A stretch of 64,000 nt of DNA from Circinella umbellata (taxonomy: Eukaryota; Mucoromycota; Mucoromycetes; Mucorales; Lichtheimiaceae): positions 124,001 to 188,000 of the forward strand of contig JAIWNF010000038.1 of the NCBI GenBank assembly GCA_025093555.1, read 5' to 3'. How positions within the stretch are numbered: position 1 is the first letter of the stretch; each line of letters opens with the position of its first letter. The notes below the pieces were generated by a model. The model saw nothing but the letters and a program-made list of their open reading frames with translations. It was not told the origin of the DNA and ran no database searches. Below, piece by piece: positions 1-11,500 of this stretch. Both the position numbers and the translations under genes were made by a program.

Positions 1-1169
1 CCATGCAATTGATAATTGTGCAGGTGTGCAACCTAATCGTTGAGCAATTTGCTTTATATATATATTGTTTAGGAAAGATTAGTAATTTATTAGTTTTTCC
101 CCTATTACCATATATTTTAAAAATTGCTTATTCTCATTTATTTGACTTACACAAATCAATTTAACTTTTTCAATTTTTCGTCTACCTTCGTCACTGAAAA
201 ATCCTGCCCGTAATCTATTAATAACTGGATGATCTTGAATAGCAAGACGGGAATAAGGCGGAATTACTCCGTCATTATATTTTCCAGTCAAAAGACCTGT
301 CAAATTTGGGGGGGGGGGAAGGTGAGTGAGGTAAAAGTAATATATTTCTATTTGTTTCTTCCTTTTTTTTTTTTAATAAATAAAAAAAAATAAAATGAAA
401 ATTTACCAGAAGCTAAAGGTGACCAAATGCAAGTCCCCATTCTAAACTTTTGATATAATGGTGAGTATTCTTTTTCAACTCGTTCACGATTCAACATATT
501 ATATTGTGGGGACTATAATAATATTAATAATAATTAATATCCAATCGTCTTTTACTTTTCTGCTCCCCCCCCAAGATATCTCCTCCCCACGGTATCCATC
601 ATTAATATTAACCTCAGTGATAGGTGCAATTAATTGTAATCTCGAAGCAACAGCGTGTGCTTCCATAATGAGGTAAGGTGGCCATTCACTTGTGGCCCAA
701 TATAATGCCATTCCTTTATCAATACACCAATTAAATGCTCTAACAATTTCTTCCATGGGGGTATCCGGATCTAATAGCATATATTCATTCATTTGATTAT
801 TAATTATTTGAAAACAACCCAAGAAGAGATAAAAAAAAAATGGGTTTTAAATATTTTACCCGGTCTTTGAGCATATAGAATATCCACATAATCCAATTGT
901 AATCGTTGTAATGATGCAACAGTGCCTTCAAACACGTGTTTTCTTGATAATCCTCGATCATTAGGTCCTTTACCGCCCCAAAATACTTTGGTAGATATGA
1001 CAAAATCAGATCGCTTCAATCCTTTTTGATTCCTTAATGCTAATCCTAAATCAATTTCTCCTTGTCCACCTTTTTTATTTATTTATTTTGCCGAGAAATA
1101 TACAAAAGAAGAGAAGGGACAAGGCGGGAAAAATGTATATATAAAAAGGTTTAAGTTGAGTACATCCAG

Positions 1170-1212
<43 letters not shown>

Positions 1213-1690
1213 GTCGCTTAGTTACCGAAAATAACAACAACCTAGCAACATAAAGAAGACTTACCAGCATGTGATTCTGCTACATCAAAATGATTAATTC
1301 CTAATTCCAAAGCGGTTTTTATAATTTCAGTCGTTTGTTCTATTGAAAAAAAGCCGCAGAGAAAAAGATACATCGAGAAAGAATGTATTATCAGTATATA
1401 TAAATCATCTACATATATACATGTTTGCTTAATCTACATTACACATTCATAATTATAGTTTACCAAGTGTAATTTGACCACCTATTAATATTTATGTATG
1501 AATACATATTTGTAAGTATGTGTACGTGTGTGTGTGTGCATTGAATAACTATTTTTAATTTTTAACGCGTTCTTTAATCGTGTATAATAAAGAGAAGGAT
1601 TAACTTACCAAAAGTAATCCACGATCCAAGAGATAAAACACTAACTTTAAGTCCAGAGTTGCCTAAATAACGGTACTCCATTGACTGCAT
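1..1690 (-). CDS. Aldo-keto reductase, Kv-beta/AKR6-like (3' end beyond window)
   Basis: This is an NADPH-dependent aldo-keto reductase (TIM barrel) of the voltage-gated K+ channel beta-subunit type. Exons are 1690-1609, 1481-1464, 1339-1265, 1069-860, 770-613, 512-407, 296-151 and 51-1, so the C-terminus lies outside the window. The start is 1690, with a second Met at 1681. Visible family motifs are the N-terminal [40 protein letters not shown] (active-site Lys), [23 protein letters not shown] and [14 protein letters not shown]. The position normally held by the catalytic Tyr of FDTAExYA is His here ([10 protein letters not shown]; codon CAT), so catalysis may be altered. Exon 2 is only 18 nt. 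The intron at 1070-1264 carries a (CA)n(TA)n microsatellite. Family placement is secure; the substrate is unknown. Confidence 0.9.
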
Positions 1691-2204
1691 ATTATGATAA
1701 ATGTATATTTTTTATATACCAAGACGTCCTAGTGGTAGTGGTATTTGGTGTTTTATGTATTCAGAATTTCCGTTAAGTTATATGTTTTTTTTTTTTTTTC
1801 AAGTTGGTGAGAGACAAATGAAAAAAGACAATGTAATCCGTTCAAAAGAAAAAAAAAAGTTAAGGATGCGGGTTAAATTTTAAGCGGATATTGATGCTTA
1901 ATGATATGTTGTGTGAATCTTTAAAAAATCTATCCGCCGAGATTATCGCGACATTTACTTCAAATTTGTAAGATAACAGAAAAAAAAAAAGAAGGCGGAT
2001 CAAGAAATCTTATTAAAAGCTGCTACTGCTACTATAATAGTTCTACCATACCACAAGAGCAAGAAGTTACATATGGAATATTTCTACTATTATTTTATTA
2101 TTTTATTTCTTAATTCTCTTTTTTTATCAAGAAAAAAAAAAGATGGGGAATCAAAAAAATTTTCAAAAAAGAGGAACGCGGGGAGTGAGAGAAGGAAAAA
2201 AGGT
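1691..2204. other. Intergenic: promoter side of the reductase and 3' flank of the chitosanase
   Basis: About 0.5 kb of AT-rich sequence with A/T homopolymers. The reductase starts at its left edge (minus strand) and the chitosanase stop is at its right edge. I see no coding segment or RNA gene. Confidence 0.5.
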
Positions 2205-4082
2205 TCATGACATTAAAGGATTTGGACAAATATCCGGAAGAGGTAAATCTCTGGGTTGTGCATCCCCCTTTGGTTTTTGATTACCACAGTTTTCAGTGTC
2301 GGTTGCCAAATCTTCAGATCCAGTGACTGTAACACCCATTGCTTCTAAACGTACTGAATTTTTCAAATCCTTGTTCTTTTCCCAGTCATCAACTAACTTT
2401 TGTAAATCAGCTTCACGACTTGCTGAATCATTCCTATATATATATATATATATCACATACATAATAAGACGATAGATCAAGATTAAACAATAATAAAATT
2501 CAATAAAATTTTATTTTTTTTTACCATGCAGAACTAGGCGAACAACAAGCAAGTTGTCTTCGAGTAGTTAAAAATCGTGTCAAATATTCTTTTTCACTTT
2601 CACCTTTTTTCTTTTCACCAGTCAATTGAAGAATTCTTGGAAGATTAATTTGTGGTTCTGTATACTAAGTGAAAAAAAAAAAATTAACATTCGCTTAATT
2701 ATTTACCCCTTCTTTCTAATATGATATGAAAAATCTTGATGAAAGTAAAAATAATATACCTGCCAACCATGTTGGATAATCGTGTCTAGATGAATAAAAA
2801 AAAAGTAGTTTTTTGTGTAGCAAATATGGGAATTTTAGTTAATCTCTCTACCAACCCGCCCACCACTCCGTCATCAACATTCTTTTACCGTAAAATAAGG
2901 CTTTGCCCAAATTTGAATGGACACCGACGCTAGCAGCGTATTTTAGTGCAGGTTTCAAGTACATGGAATGGCCAATATCCAATTGAGTTTGTACAAAAGC
3001 TTTATCCGTACAAGCAGCATTTTTCCAAGCTTTAGCATAGCCTGACTTTTTCAATTTACTTATATCTGCACGTCTTGGATCACCGAAATTGTATTGTGAT
3101 AATCGTTTCAATTCCTTAAGACTTTTTTTAAGGGGTGATTTAGGTCGTTTTTTAAGATATTGTAAGACAACAGAATATGCGTCATTTGTTCCTGATGTGA
3201 AACCGATGTATCCACTATTGTTATTATTTTTATCAGTAGTAAGTGAGAAAGAGGTAGATATTTATATTTAGATCCATTTCAAATAGATAAAATAAGCTCA
3301 AATAGTATTGTTTACCTTGTGTAACCACGACAATCTCCTATATCTTCAATGTACTATTATGCGAAAAATGATGAAAAATGAACAGGTTCAGCCATCACAA
3401 ACGAAAAAGAGAGAAACATTTGTTAATATAAAAAGAAATATATTTTCTCACTTACCCCATAACCAATACTGGTTACACCGTTTTCAAATCTGTTAATTAT
3501 ATTTTAATATAAAAGGTTAGCTTTTTTCCAATAAAGAAAATCGGGCGTAAATAGTGAGTGGTGCTGTGGTGATGTGTGAAAAATATAAAAAAAAAAGGAA
3601 TAATACTTTACACGTTGGTAATTAACTGAGCCATTTTAGTGGTATGATTGTCAATAGACTGATTTGGCAAATCCGATATATCATAAAAACTATAGTCATT
3701 CAAGTTTGAAGTTTTAGTTGATTACACTGATGCAGGTACGAGTAAACACTCATATAAATGCGCTTTCACCATAAGATGATATCTTTGAATGAATCAATGG
3801 TTGACAATATATCAGATAAATGATTGATCTTATCAAAGAGAAGTCTTACGTTGTACAGTTGGAGAGCCCAATACCATCGTGTTCGTCTGGTTCTTCATCT
3901 TCATCGTCATCTTTTGCACCACACTTTTCTTCATCAGTTGTATCATCGAATTCAAATTTTTCACAAATGTCATCATTAGGTTTAAAATCCCCAGAACAAA
4001 AATTATCTTCTGCTTGAACCAGCAAGAGCAAAAGTAAAATGGATGCTAGTATTACTATAGTATATTGCATCTCGTATACCAA
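2205..4082 (-). CDS. Secreted GH46 chitosanase
   Basis: Endo-hydrolase of chitosan, the deacetylated chitin abundant in Mucoromycota walls. Exons are 4082-3850, 3689-3612, 3489-3456, 3353-3316, 3214-2889, 2785-2760, 2664-2525 and 2433-2205; they sum to 1,104 nt (367 residues from 4082; a start at 4070 is also possible). The N-terminus is a hydrophobic signal peptide (MQYTIVILASILLLLLLVQA). A Cys- and Asp/Glu-rich stretch follows at about residues 28-75 and is not part of the GH46 core. The catalytic-face motifs are FENG (general-acid Glu), YGYIEDIGDCRGYTSGYIGF (second catalytic Asp in DIGD) and LFYDTIIQHG. GH46 enzymes usually read DIGDGRGYT; here the Gly is Cys. Exons of 26, 34 and 38 nt are supported by restored motifs across their junctions. 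Likely exported for wall remodelling. Confidence 0.88.
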
Positions 4083-5975
4083 AAAAAAAAAAAAAAGAAA
4101 AAAAAAGAAAGTTAAAAAAAGGAGGATGTGTTGTTAACTAAGTTGTTGTGTGATGTTAACAAAAGAAAAAAAAAGGGAACAAGTTGAAAGGAAATCGATT
4201 CCTTTATATTTATACCCCAAAAAACATTCTCATTAATTAGCAACAGTTCCCTTAAACTCAATTTATTACCTTTTTTTTTTCTCTCTCTTTATTAAGGTTA
4301 GTAGCTTCTCTCTTCACGGTAAGTGCTGCTACATGTTCTTGAGACAAACACATTCATAGATGGACACACAAATAAACTTTTAGAGAATAAGCCCGTTGTA
4401 CAATTGATATTTTTGTCACCTGCTGTCAGCATAATATTTTGATGAATTTTTTTTTTTTGGCTTAAAAGTCAAAGAATAACATTCGATAATAGTAATAACG
4501 ATTAATTCTAATCAACAAGAGTTATATTTTCTGTTTGCTTTTGGAGAACAAGAAATCTAAAATTTTGAAATGTTTATTATCATCATTAATATTATATAAA
4601 AGATTGGATTTTTTTTGTCTTTTTTGACAACTGCATACTAATCACATTAATATATTTAATGTGAATGAGATTTCGTTTGGAGCCTACCCCCCATTCCCCT
4701 GAGTACGATAGCGAATGATCTTACATAATAACCCCTGAACCTAGTACTCCTAAATTATGCCATATAATGATCTTTAGAAAATATTGATAGATTTATGCAT
4801 TTCGATACCTAATAAAATATTATATTTCTATTACCAATTAATTTATTATATTCAAATTAACAGTAATAAGTTTGAAATCATAGTAATAATAGCTGGGTAT
4901 CATACTTTGCTGTCGTTGTTATGTATGTTATATTATAATGATATTATTTATTTACGTATCCCAGATCGCACAAAAGGCAAACGCTAAAAAGATCTCAGTT
5001 TATAAAACGGAATAAAGTAAGTTGCACAAAGTTCTTTTAAGAATAAAAGAAGATATTATGACCAAGCCCAAAGTATCTCGAATCAATAATAATATTATCC
5101 TTTTCAATATAATATATAATCCAACGTATCATCCTATGAAATGATTAACAAAAACCATAAAAATATATATAAAAAAAAACGATAAATATGTCATGGTGAA
5201 TATCATTTTAAATGACTAGTTAGTTAGCTCCCAAAGACCTCATGTTCGATCTCAAGTTTCATCAACAACACCATCAAGAGATTTGATGTCGGTGGCACCG
5301 GGTTCTGTCATATGTTTGTTTTCGTTCTGGCGCCACTAAATCCCCCTATCTAGTCTGTCTCCTCCTCTCCATTTTACTACTCTCATGGATGACACAAGGG
5401 CGTTAATTTGAAAATAAATGTAGCAAACAAAATTCTAGCTTAGAATTCCCTATTTTGTATCCTTATCTTGTTCAACATACTTTCTCTTGTATGTCAATCT
5501 ATGAATCACAACTAGGTTGTTCAAGTTGCCCTTAAAAGGACACCGGGTATGTAGTACTAGATAAATAAAGAAGTATTGAACCAGATATTATTCAATTAAA
5601 GAACTACATATATAGACAAATTTCAAAAGACTTACCTAATCTGTTTTTATTATGGTACGTAGCCAAATATCACAAATGTATATAAAAAAGAATTAAAGTA
5701 ATTTGTAGTACTTTTCTTTTTTTGTGTCCCTTATACAAAAAAATCAAACAGTTCCTTGGGAATTAGAACTTATATAGTAAATTATTAATCAATTAAATAA
5801 TTTGAAAAATGCATAAACTTGTGTAATGTTATTACACATTTGCGTGCTACTTGTACAACAATATTTCTTTTTCTTTTTTTAACCAAATCAGACATTATAT
5901 ATATAAAATATATTGATTACATTATTTTATTATTATTATTATTATCATTAATATTTTTGTACGGCCAAAAAAGAA
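4083..5975. other. Long AT-rich intergenic region
   Basis: About 1.9 kb upstream of the chitosanase and downstream of the MsrA stop. Only short ORFs are present. At about 5215-5345 a less AT-rich patch has weak tRNA-like boxes and a small inverted repeat around GGTGGCACC/GGCGCCACT. This could be an old SINE or LTR fragment, but I cannot support a call. Confidence 0.4.
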
Positions 5976-7030
5976 CTACCAGCGTAAGAAATGAGTAGGG
6001 CACTGTTATTATAAGTAAAATATAAAATATTTTATTAGTCTATAAGTATCTTTTGCTTATTATTTTCTTATTATTAATTACCTCATAGCCAGTAGGGTTC
6101 TTTTCGAGATAGAGCTATTATTATTATTTCGTTAGATAAATAATATGATTAGTTATATTATTATCGTAGAAATTTGTTCGTTTTATTAATATTTATTACC
6201 TGATGATATTCTTCAGCATCATAAAATTTACCAGCAGGGATTAATTGAGTGACAATCTTCTTATCCTTATAATGTTTTTCTTGAACTTCTTGAGTTACTC
6301 GTTCAGCAATTTCTTTTTGTTCAGGTGAGTGATAAAAGATAACTGATCGATATTGTGTACCAACATCAGGTCCCTAAAAAAGAAATGGTTGTTGATAAAT
6401 AAATTTTCATTCGCCTTTTCTTTTTGTTTTCTTCTTCTTTACCTGGGCATTGGCAGTAGTAGGATCTATATGATATGTTATTTATTCGATTAGTAAAATT
6501 AGAAAAAAAAATTGAATATTAAATATTGTGGTATAAACTATTACCATGCATTTTATAAAAGAACTCAACTAAAGTTTCATACAAGACACGTTTAGGATCA
6601 AAAGTTAATTCAACAGCTTCAGCATGGTTTGTGCTACCTGTACAGACCTAAAAATAAAATTAAAGAAATTGATCTTTTAATTACTCAGCAAAAAATAATA
6701 ACAATATTAAACGCGATATCCTCAAATGAAAACTTTACCAAGCGATAGTTAGGATCCTCAGTATTACCACCAGTATATCCAACTTTACAAGTAAGGCCAT
6801 CAGCCCCAAAGTGTTTACGGAAAATATGTTCAACACCCCTTTGTTTATATATATATTTATACATGAAAAATAAAACGATCACGATTCCCAAAATATAAAC
6901 CGAGATTAAAGTTTTTTTTAATATAGAATGTTATAAAAATGCTCATGATTTTTAAAATTAAAGAGAGAGAATATGTTATTTACCAAAAGCATCCAGCAGC
7001 AAAAGTGGCTTTTTCTGTAACGGTTGACAT
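5976..7030 (-). CDS. MXR1: Peptide methionine sulfoxide reductase A
   Basis: Reduces methionine-S-sulfoxide in proteins using thioredoxin as electron donor (oxidative damage repair). Exons are 7030-6984, 6838-6739, 6647-6545, 6465-6443, 6373-6200, 6114-6082 and 6002-5976, totalling 507 nt and 168 residues, the normal family length. Motifs in order: AAGCFWGVEHIF with the catalytic Cys, [77 protein letters not shown]. The last exon (CPTHFLRW) is found only if GAG|GTAATT at 6082 is used as a donor; reading through would give an unrelated tail. Exons of 23, 27 and 33 nt are included. The starting [10 protein letters not shown] has no clear targeting signal, so a cytosolic location is inferred. 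Confidence 0.95.
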
Positions 7031-7260
7031 TGTTCGATTGGTAGAGTAGTTCAAAGACAAATGACTTTGAAGCTGGGAAGTACGGGAAAGAAAAGTTCGT
7101 ATCATGCCCTCGAAAATTTGCGTGCTTGCATTTTTTTTCCCTTGGTATTATATCTTACACCCCCCCAAAAAAAATTTGGGCGGTGTTAAAGTACCTGGCG
7201 CCAATCATTTTACAAGTTAAGCAACAATTTCAGCCAATGAAATCATGATTTAACGTCTAT

Positions 7261-7458
7261 GTGCAACTTGAGCTTATTTGTACCAAGATAGTTTATGCGC
7301 GTATGGAATTTTTAATTTTGTTTTTTTTTTACAACACATGTTTTCTTTCTTGTTATAATATGGATAACGACGACGTGTCTTTGCCAAAGAAACGCGGTTC
7401 TGGTAGACCGTTCGGTAGTAAAAATAAACCAAAATGTAAAAAACGTATTCCTGCCTAG
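7261..7458 (+). CDS. Short ORF with an AT-hook-like motif (doubtful gene)
   Basis: A 65-codon ORF in the gap between MsrA and the next gene. Its C-terminal half, from Met at about 7361, reads LPKKRGSGRPFGSKNKPKC, which resembles the AT-hook/RGRPKGSKNK segments of chromatin proteins and of some transposase N-termini. The N-terminal half is hydrophobic and AT-rich and is probably not coding. It could be a very small basic protein, an orphan exon or a transposon remnant. Nothing else is seen in 7031-7858. Confidence 0.25.
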   Translation: MQLELICTKIVYARMEFLILFFFYNTCFLSCYNMDNDDVSLPKKRGSGRPFGSKNKPKCKKRIPA

Positions 7459-7858
7459 TAGAATAGAACATTAAGTTGTAGTTTTTGAAACTAAACCGTT
7501 CGAGATATATATAGTTTTATTGATATGTATATAAGTGTCATTAGAAAGACAGTAATTGATGTGAACGATGACAATATAATACTACTGTTAGACCAGATAT
7601 CTGATTAGCTTTGAGAAGCTTAAGCTACGAATCGATAATATGTTGTATTCTAAGCGATAAAAACATATAATAATATTTATAATAATTGAGAACTTTTAGC
7701 ACTATTATACCATTGAAGCTACGATTGTTAATTGCAAGTATTAATGTTTGAATGAACACAAAGAAATAAATCTTTTTGTATCAATATACATATAATATAA
7801 AAATGTACATTGTGTCAGCACTACGTATGTAAACTGATTTTATTTCATATACAAAATG

Positions 7859-8311
7859 TCAGCCTTTACCTTGTCGCTTTGGGATATGGTAAAATTTAGC
7901 GACAACAATTGATCCATTTTCAACTCTTACTGTTGCTGATCGACTAGAAAAAATATAAACAGAAAGTCCTTTATAATGATCAACGATAAATTCAAGCAAG
8001 AGGTGATGCTGCGTGACAGAAAAAGATGAATTGTTTGGTAAATCAAAGATATATTTCACTTCATTATCTCCTTCAAGAACATTAGTAACTTGACTTGAAA
8101 TACTATCTCTTGTTTAATTTTCAACTATTTCATATTCACGCAAACGATTTAAACCTGCTTGCGCTTTATCTTTACAAAAAGCTTTGTTCTTGGTTTCATC
8201 AAAAGCTTTATCAATACTTTCATTAAATTTTGGATTATATGTAGTATTATCAATAGCCTTCTTGAGCCAGTCTTCTTTGTTACACTTGTAAGCTGGATAA
8301 CGGCTGCTCAT
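7859..8311 (-). pseudogene. Unknown small gene interrupted by one in-frame TAA
   Basis: I do not recognise the family. A Met at 8311 begins a 65-codon ORF (MSSRYPAYKCNKEDW...) ending at a TAA at 8116-8114. In the same frame the sequence stays open for a further 84 codons to 7859, with a coding-like composition (YIFDLPNN, HHLLLEFIVDHYKGLSVYIF, HIPKRQGKG). No GT-AG pair of plausible length removes the TAA and keeps the frame. Interpretations are a recently broken gene, stop-codon readthrough, or a 65-residue protein with a fortuitously open 3'UTR. It is divergent from the Fanzor-like gene, with starts about 206 bp apart. Confidence 0.45.
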
Positions 8312-8517
8312 GGTTGTAAATCGAAGCTTTAAAGCTGAATAATAACAAAAAAAAAAATAGCTCAACCAATTATGGAACAGTTTTTTGTAAACAAAAAAAA
8401 GTGCAGTAACTGGCTGTATAAATATTTGGAACGCGTCATCTCGCGCACACGACACGTTTTTTTTCTTTCTTTTCCTTTCTTTTCCCTTTTTTTTTGACAC
8501 ATCCATCTTTACATAAT
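8312..8517. promoter_or_regulatory. Shared divergent promoter interval
   Basis: About 206 bp separate the divergent starts at 8311 (minus) and 8518 (plus). The interval contains a long pyrimidine tract on the plus strand immediately upstream of 8518. No specific factor site is claimed. Confidence 0.35.
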
Positions 8518-11500
8518 ATGAATTATACATCTTCAACAGCACAAAAGCAACCAGCAGCCACCATAATCGAAGAAGGTTCAGTTAGTTTAGGAAAACGTAA
8601 AAGACAAACAACATCGAAAGATGACAAAGAAATTTTACGTGATTTAGCCAGGGAACAAGTATTGCAACAAAAATTATCAAATATCATCAGTGACAAGATT
8701 AAAAAGCACAATGAAGAAGAAATGGTGGTGTTTCTTGAAACAAAGAAGACTTGCCCACAAGGATCACTAGAAATGGTCAGCAACCTTGCCAAAACAAATC
8801 ATAATATTCATCGAACTGCAAAACAAATCAGCAGGATCTTAGTAAGTTTATGTGGTACTAAACAATTATGGGAACAGGTCAAAAGGGACCATTCAATGGG
8901 TTTGTACAAGGAACATAAGAATAAAGCTTTGTCACAACAAGAGGAACAAGAGGAACAACAACCTGAAAATGACGAAAATGAAGTAAATCCTATTGGCAGC
9001 AACGAAGACACATTACGAATGACTTCATCCGTTGCAATTGCCAGTGTGTTGCGTGGTGATATTTCCAATGATCTGGTTCACAGCTCACTAAAACAGGCAG
9101 CAATATGGACACAACTACAGCAGTATCAAATGCTAGTGCTCTTGTTTGGATGACATTATTATCACTGGCTCAGCAAAGTATATCAATTATCAAAAGGGAC
9201 GACGTTCAGCTCGAAAAAGAAAAGTCCGGTTTCAATATTACGAAAATTTTACCAAATTCATTTACTATCCGTAACAAAGAATCCTTGAACACCATTAACA
9301 AGATTATGGTTGCTCACCCGAATCTTGCTCTAAAGGAACAGCTTGACAAGTTATATAAGCCCAATACCAGAGCAAAAGATTTGCAAGAAATATGTACCAA
9401 CGTCCACTTACAATTCATACAGTCACATCATCTTGGAAACAAAAAAGATAATAACAACGGTACCATCCATCCACTATGGGCTGACCTAGTTTTTAAAAAC
9501 TCCAACTTTCCTTCAACAGCAGACGGTTCAAGCATCACAACAGCAACAGCAATCAAAGAATTTAATACAAATTTACAAAATATGTGGTCTGGAACTAATA
9601 TTTATGCAAAATCCCAACGTTACTTGATTCGTATTTTACCTCTACTACATTTGGCTCCTGTACGTGAAAAAAGGACAATTGTACGTGCCAAGGCACTTAT
9701 TCAAAAATTAAAAGAGGAGAAAAAACAACAACAATCTTCGACAACACAATCCCAACGATTATCAAGAAAACAAATTAAGTCCAAGATTCAGCATGAATGT
9801 CAGCAAATGGCAAAGTATATAAGGCATGGAAAACTTTACAAAGATAATGAACATAAATACAGAACGCGTGTCCAATCCTGTATGAAACGGTTAGATAAAT
9901 TAGCGTCCATTCTAAAAGATCTTGAAGCGGTATGATTCACTTTTATTATTACTTTTGATGTTTATTATTTATCTATGAATAGATCTACTAATAATTCTAC
10001 AACAGGGAAAATCGGGTATTGGTGCCAAGACTGAAAAGAACAAGTTAAGAATGGCGAAATATAAAAGCTAAATTGTTCGTTTACGCTAAATCAGAGCATT
10101 GATGCCCATTATTCTTTTTGTTTCCGTATTACTATAGGACATTGATCGTGTTGCAAGCAACCTTGGACCAGGTGATTTAGTAGAAATGTGGGAAAGCGAA
10201 ATTGAAGAAGAAGAAGAAGAAGAAGGACAAAATGTGATGGAAAAAGGCACAACCAGTATGAATATTATACCTTCAGCCGGACAAGGCAGTCGTTCAAAAG
10301 GGAAATCGGGAGCGCCAACATCAAAAGAAAAAGTGAAAGAAACAAGTGCTACTCGTATCAGAAAAATTGAAGGTATGTATATGTTTCAATTATTATTATT
10401 TTTGCTTGATATCTATGTATATACTTTTGAATGAGTCATTTTATTTGGCAAAGACAGTGTTAAACAGGTAAATGTTGAATATTCCGTTCGATCTTTTAGG
10501 TTTGATCAAGGCATTACTTCGCAATCCAAAAATCAATCGAACTGGAAATGTATCTGATAACGAGGTCTTAAAAGATTTTTATTTCAAGTCTCTTAAACCT
10601 GATGAAATCGCTGTTATAAAGCTCATTACCAACCAGCTACTACCCTACTCTCCTCACTCAGACTCGATGTGACTTTTAACCCAATTGCCATTTGTTCTTC
10701 TTGCCAACTGTATCCTGATTGCTGTCGGTTATCATGATCACGTACAAGAAATATCCCCAATCGTTTCTCCTCACAAAATTCATGCAATACCCATTAATCC
10801 TGCCATTATGCGCGAGACTTTAACATCCCACAAGAATGGTATTCCTCAAGGACCCTTTGAGGTAACACCTGTTGGTACAAATGAGGCAATCACTTCAAGC
10901 TATGATGCCCGCAAGAATGGCAACCCCATTTGGTGGTCCTTTTTCGATAAAGAAAAGGTTGTCTTTTTATGTAATAGACACAAACTAATATTTGCCAACC
11001 GGATGGTTGTTAGACCTGACAAGATAGTGTCTATACTGGGATTGATTAAGGGTGGTCATGTTCCTGTAATGTCCGAATATGAGACAAGACAAAAGAAGAA
11101 TCGTAAAAAAAAAGAAAAAAAAAAGAAAAGTAAAGGGGTTCATGTTGCCAAGGATTATGTTGGAAAGTCATTGCAACAACTGCAACAACAATTGGATTAC
11201 GTTGAAGACATGATCAACAAGATGACTGCAGCTAGAGATATATTGAAGACCCAATCCAGAGAGGCTACCGAGGAATGGAATAGAACTAAAACTGAACGTT
11301 TAAAGAGTCGTGGTACCATTAAGCGTTTCTTAAGTCAGAAGCTTAAAGGCCAAGTTTACGCCAAACGGAAAAAAAAGTTATTTGCTCAAACTAGCTCAAA
11401 GATATATCAAAGATTGGAGAAGCTCTAAATATTACCTTAATAAGGTAAGCAACTTTTTATTTGTCTTCTTTGTTTTACCTTTCCTCTTTTTCTGTGAAGT

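Noticed and set aside
5215..5345. tRNA-derived SINE or LTR primer-binding-site-like sequence
   Set aside because: The apparent A and B boxes are too close together and imperfect, and no element ends or duplications were found.
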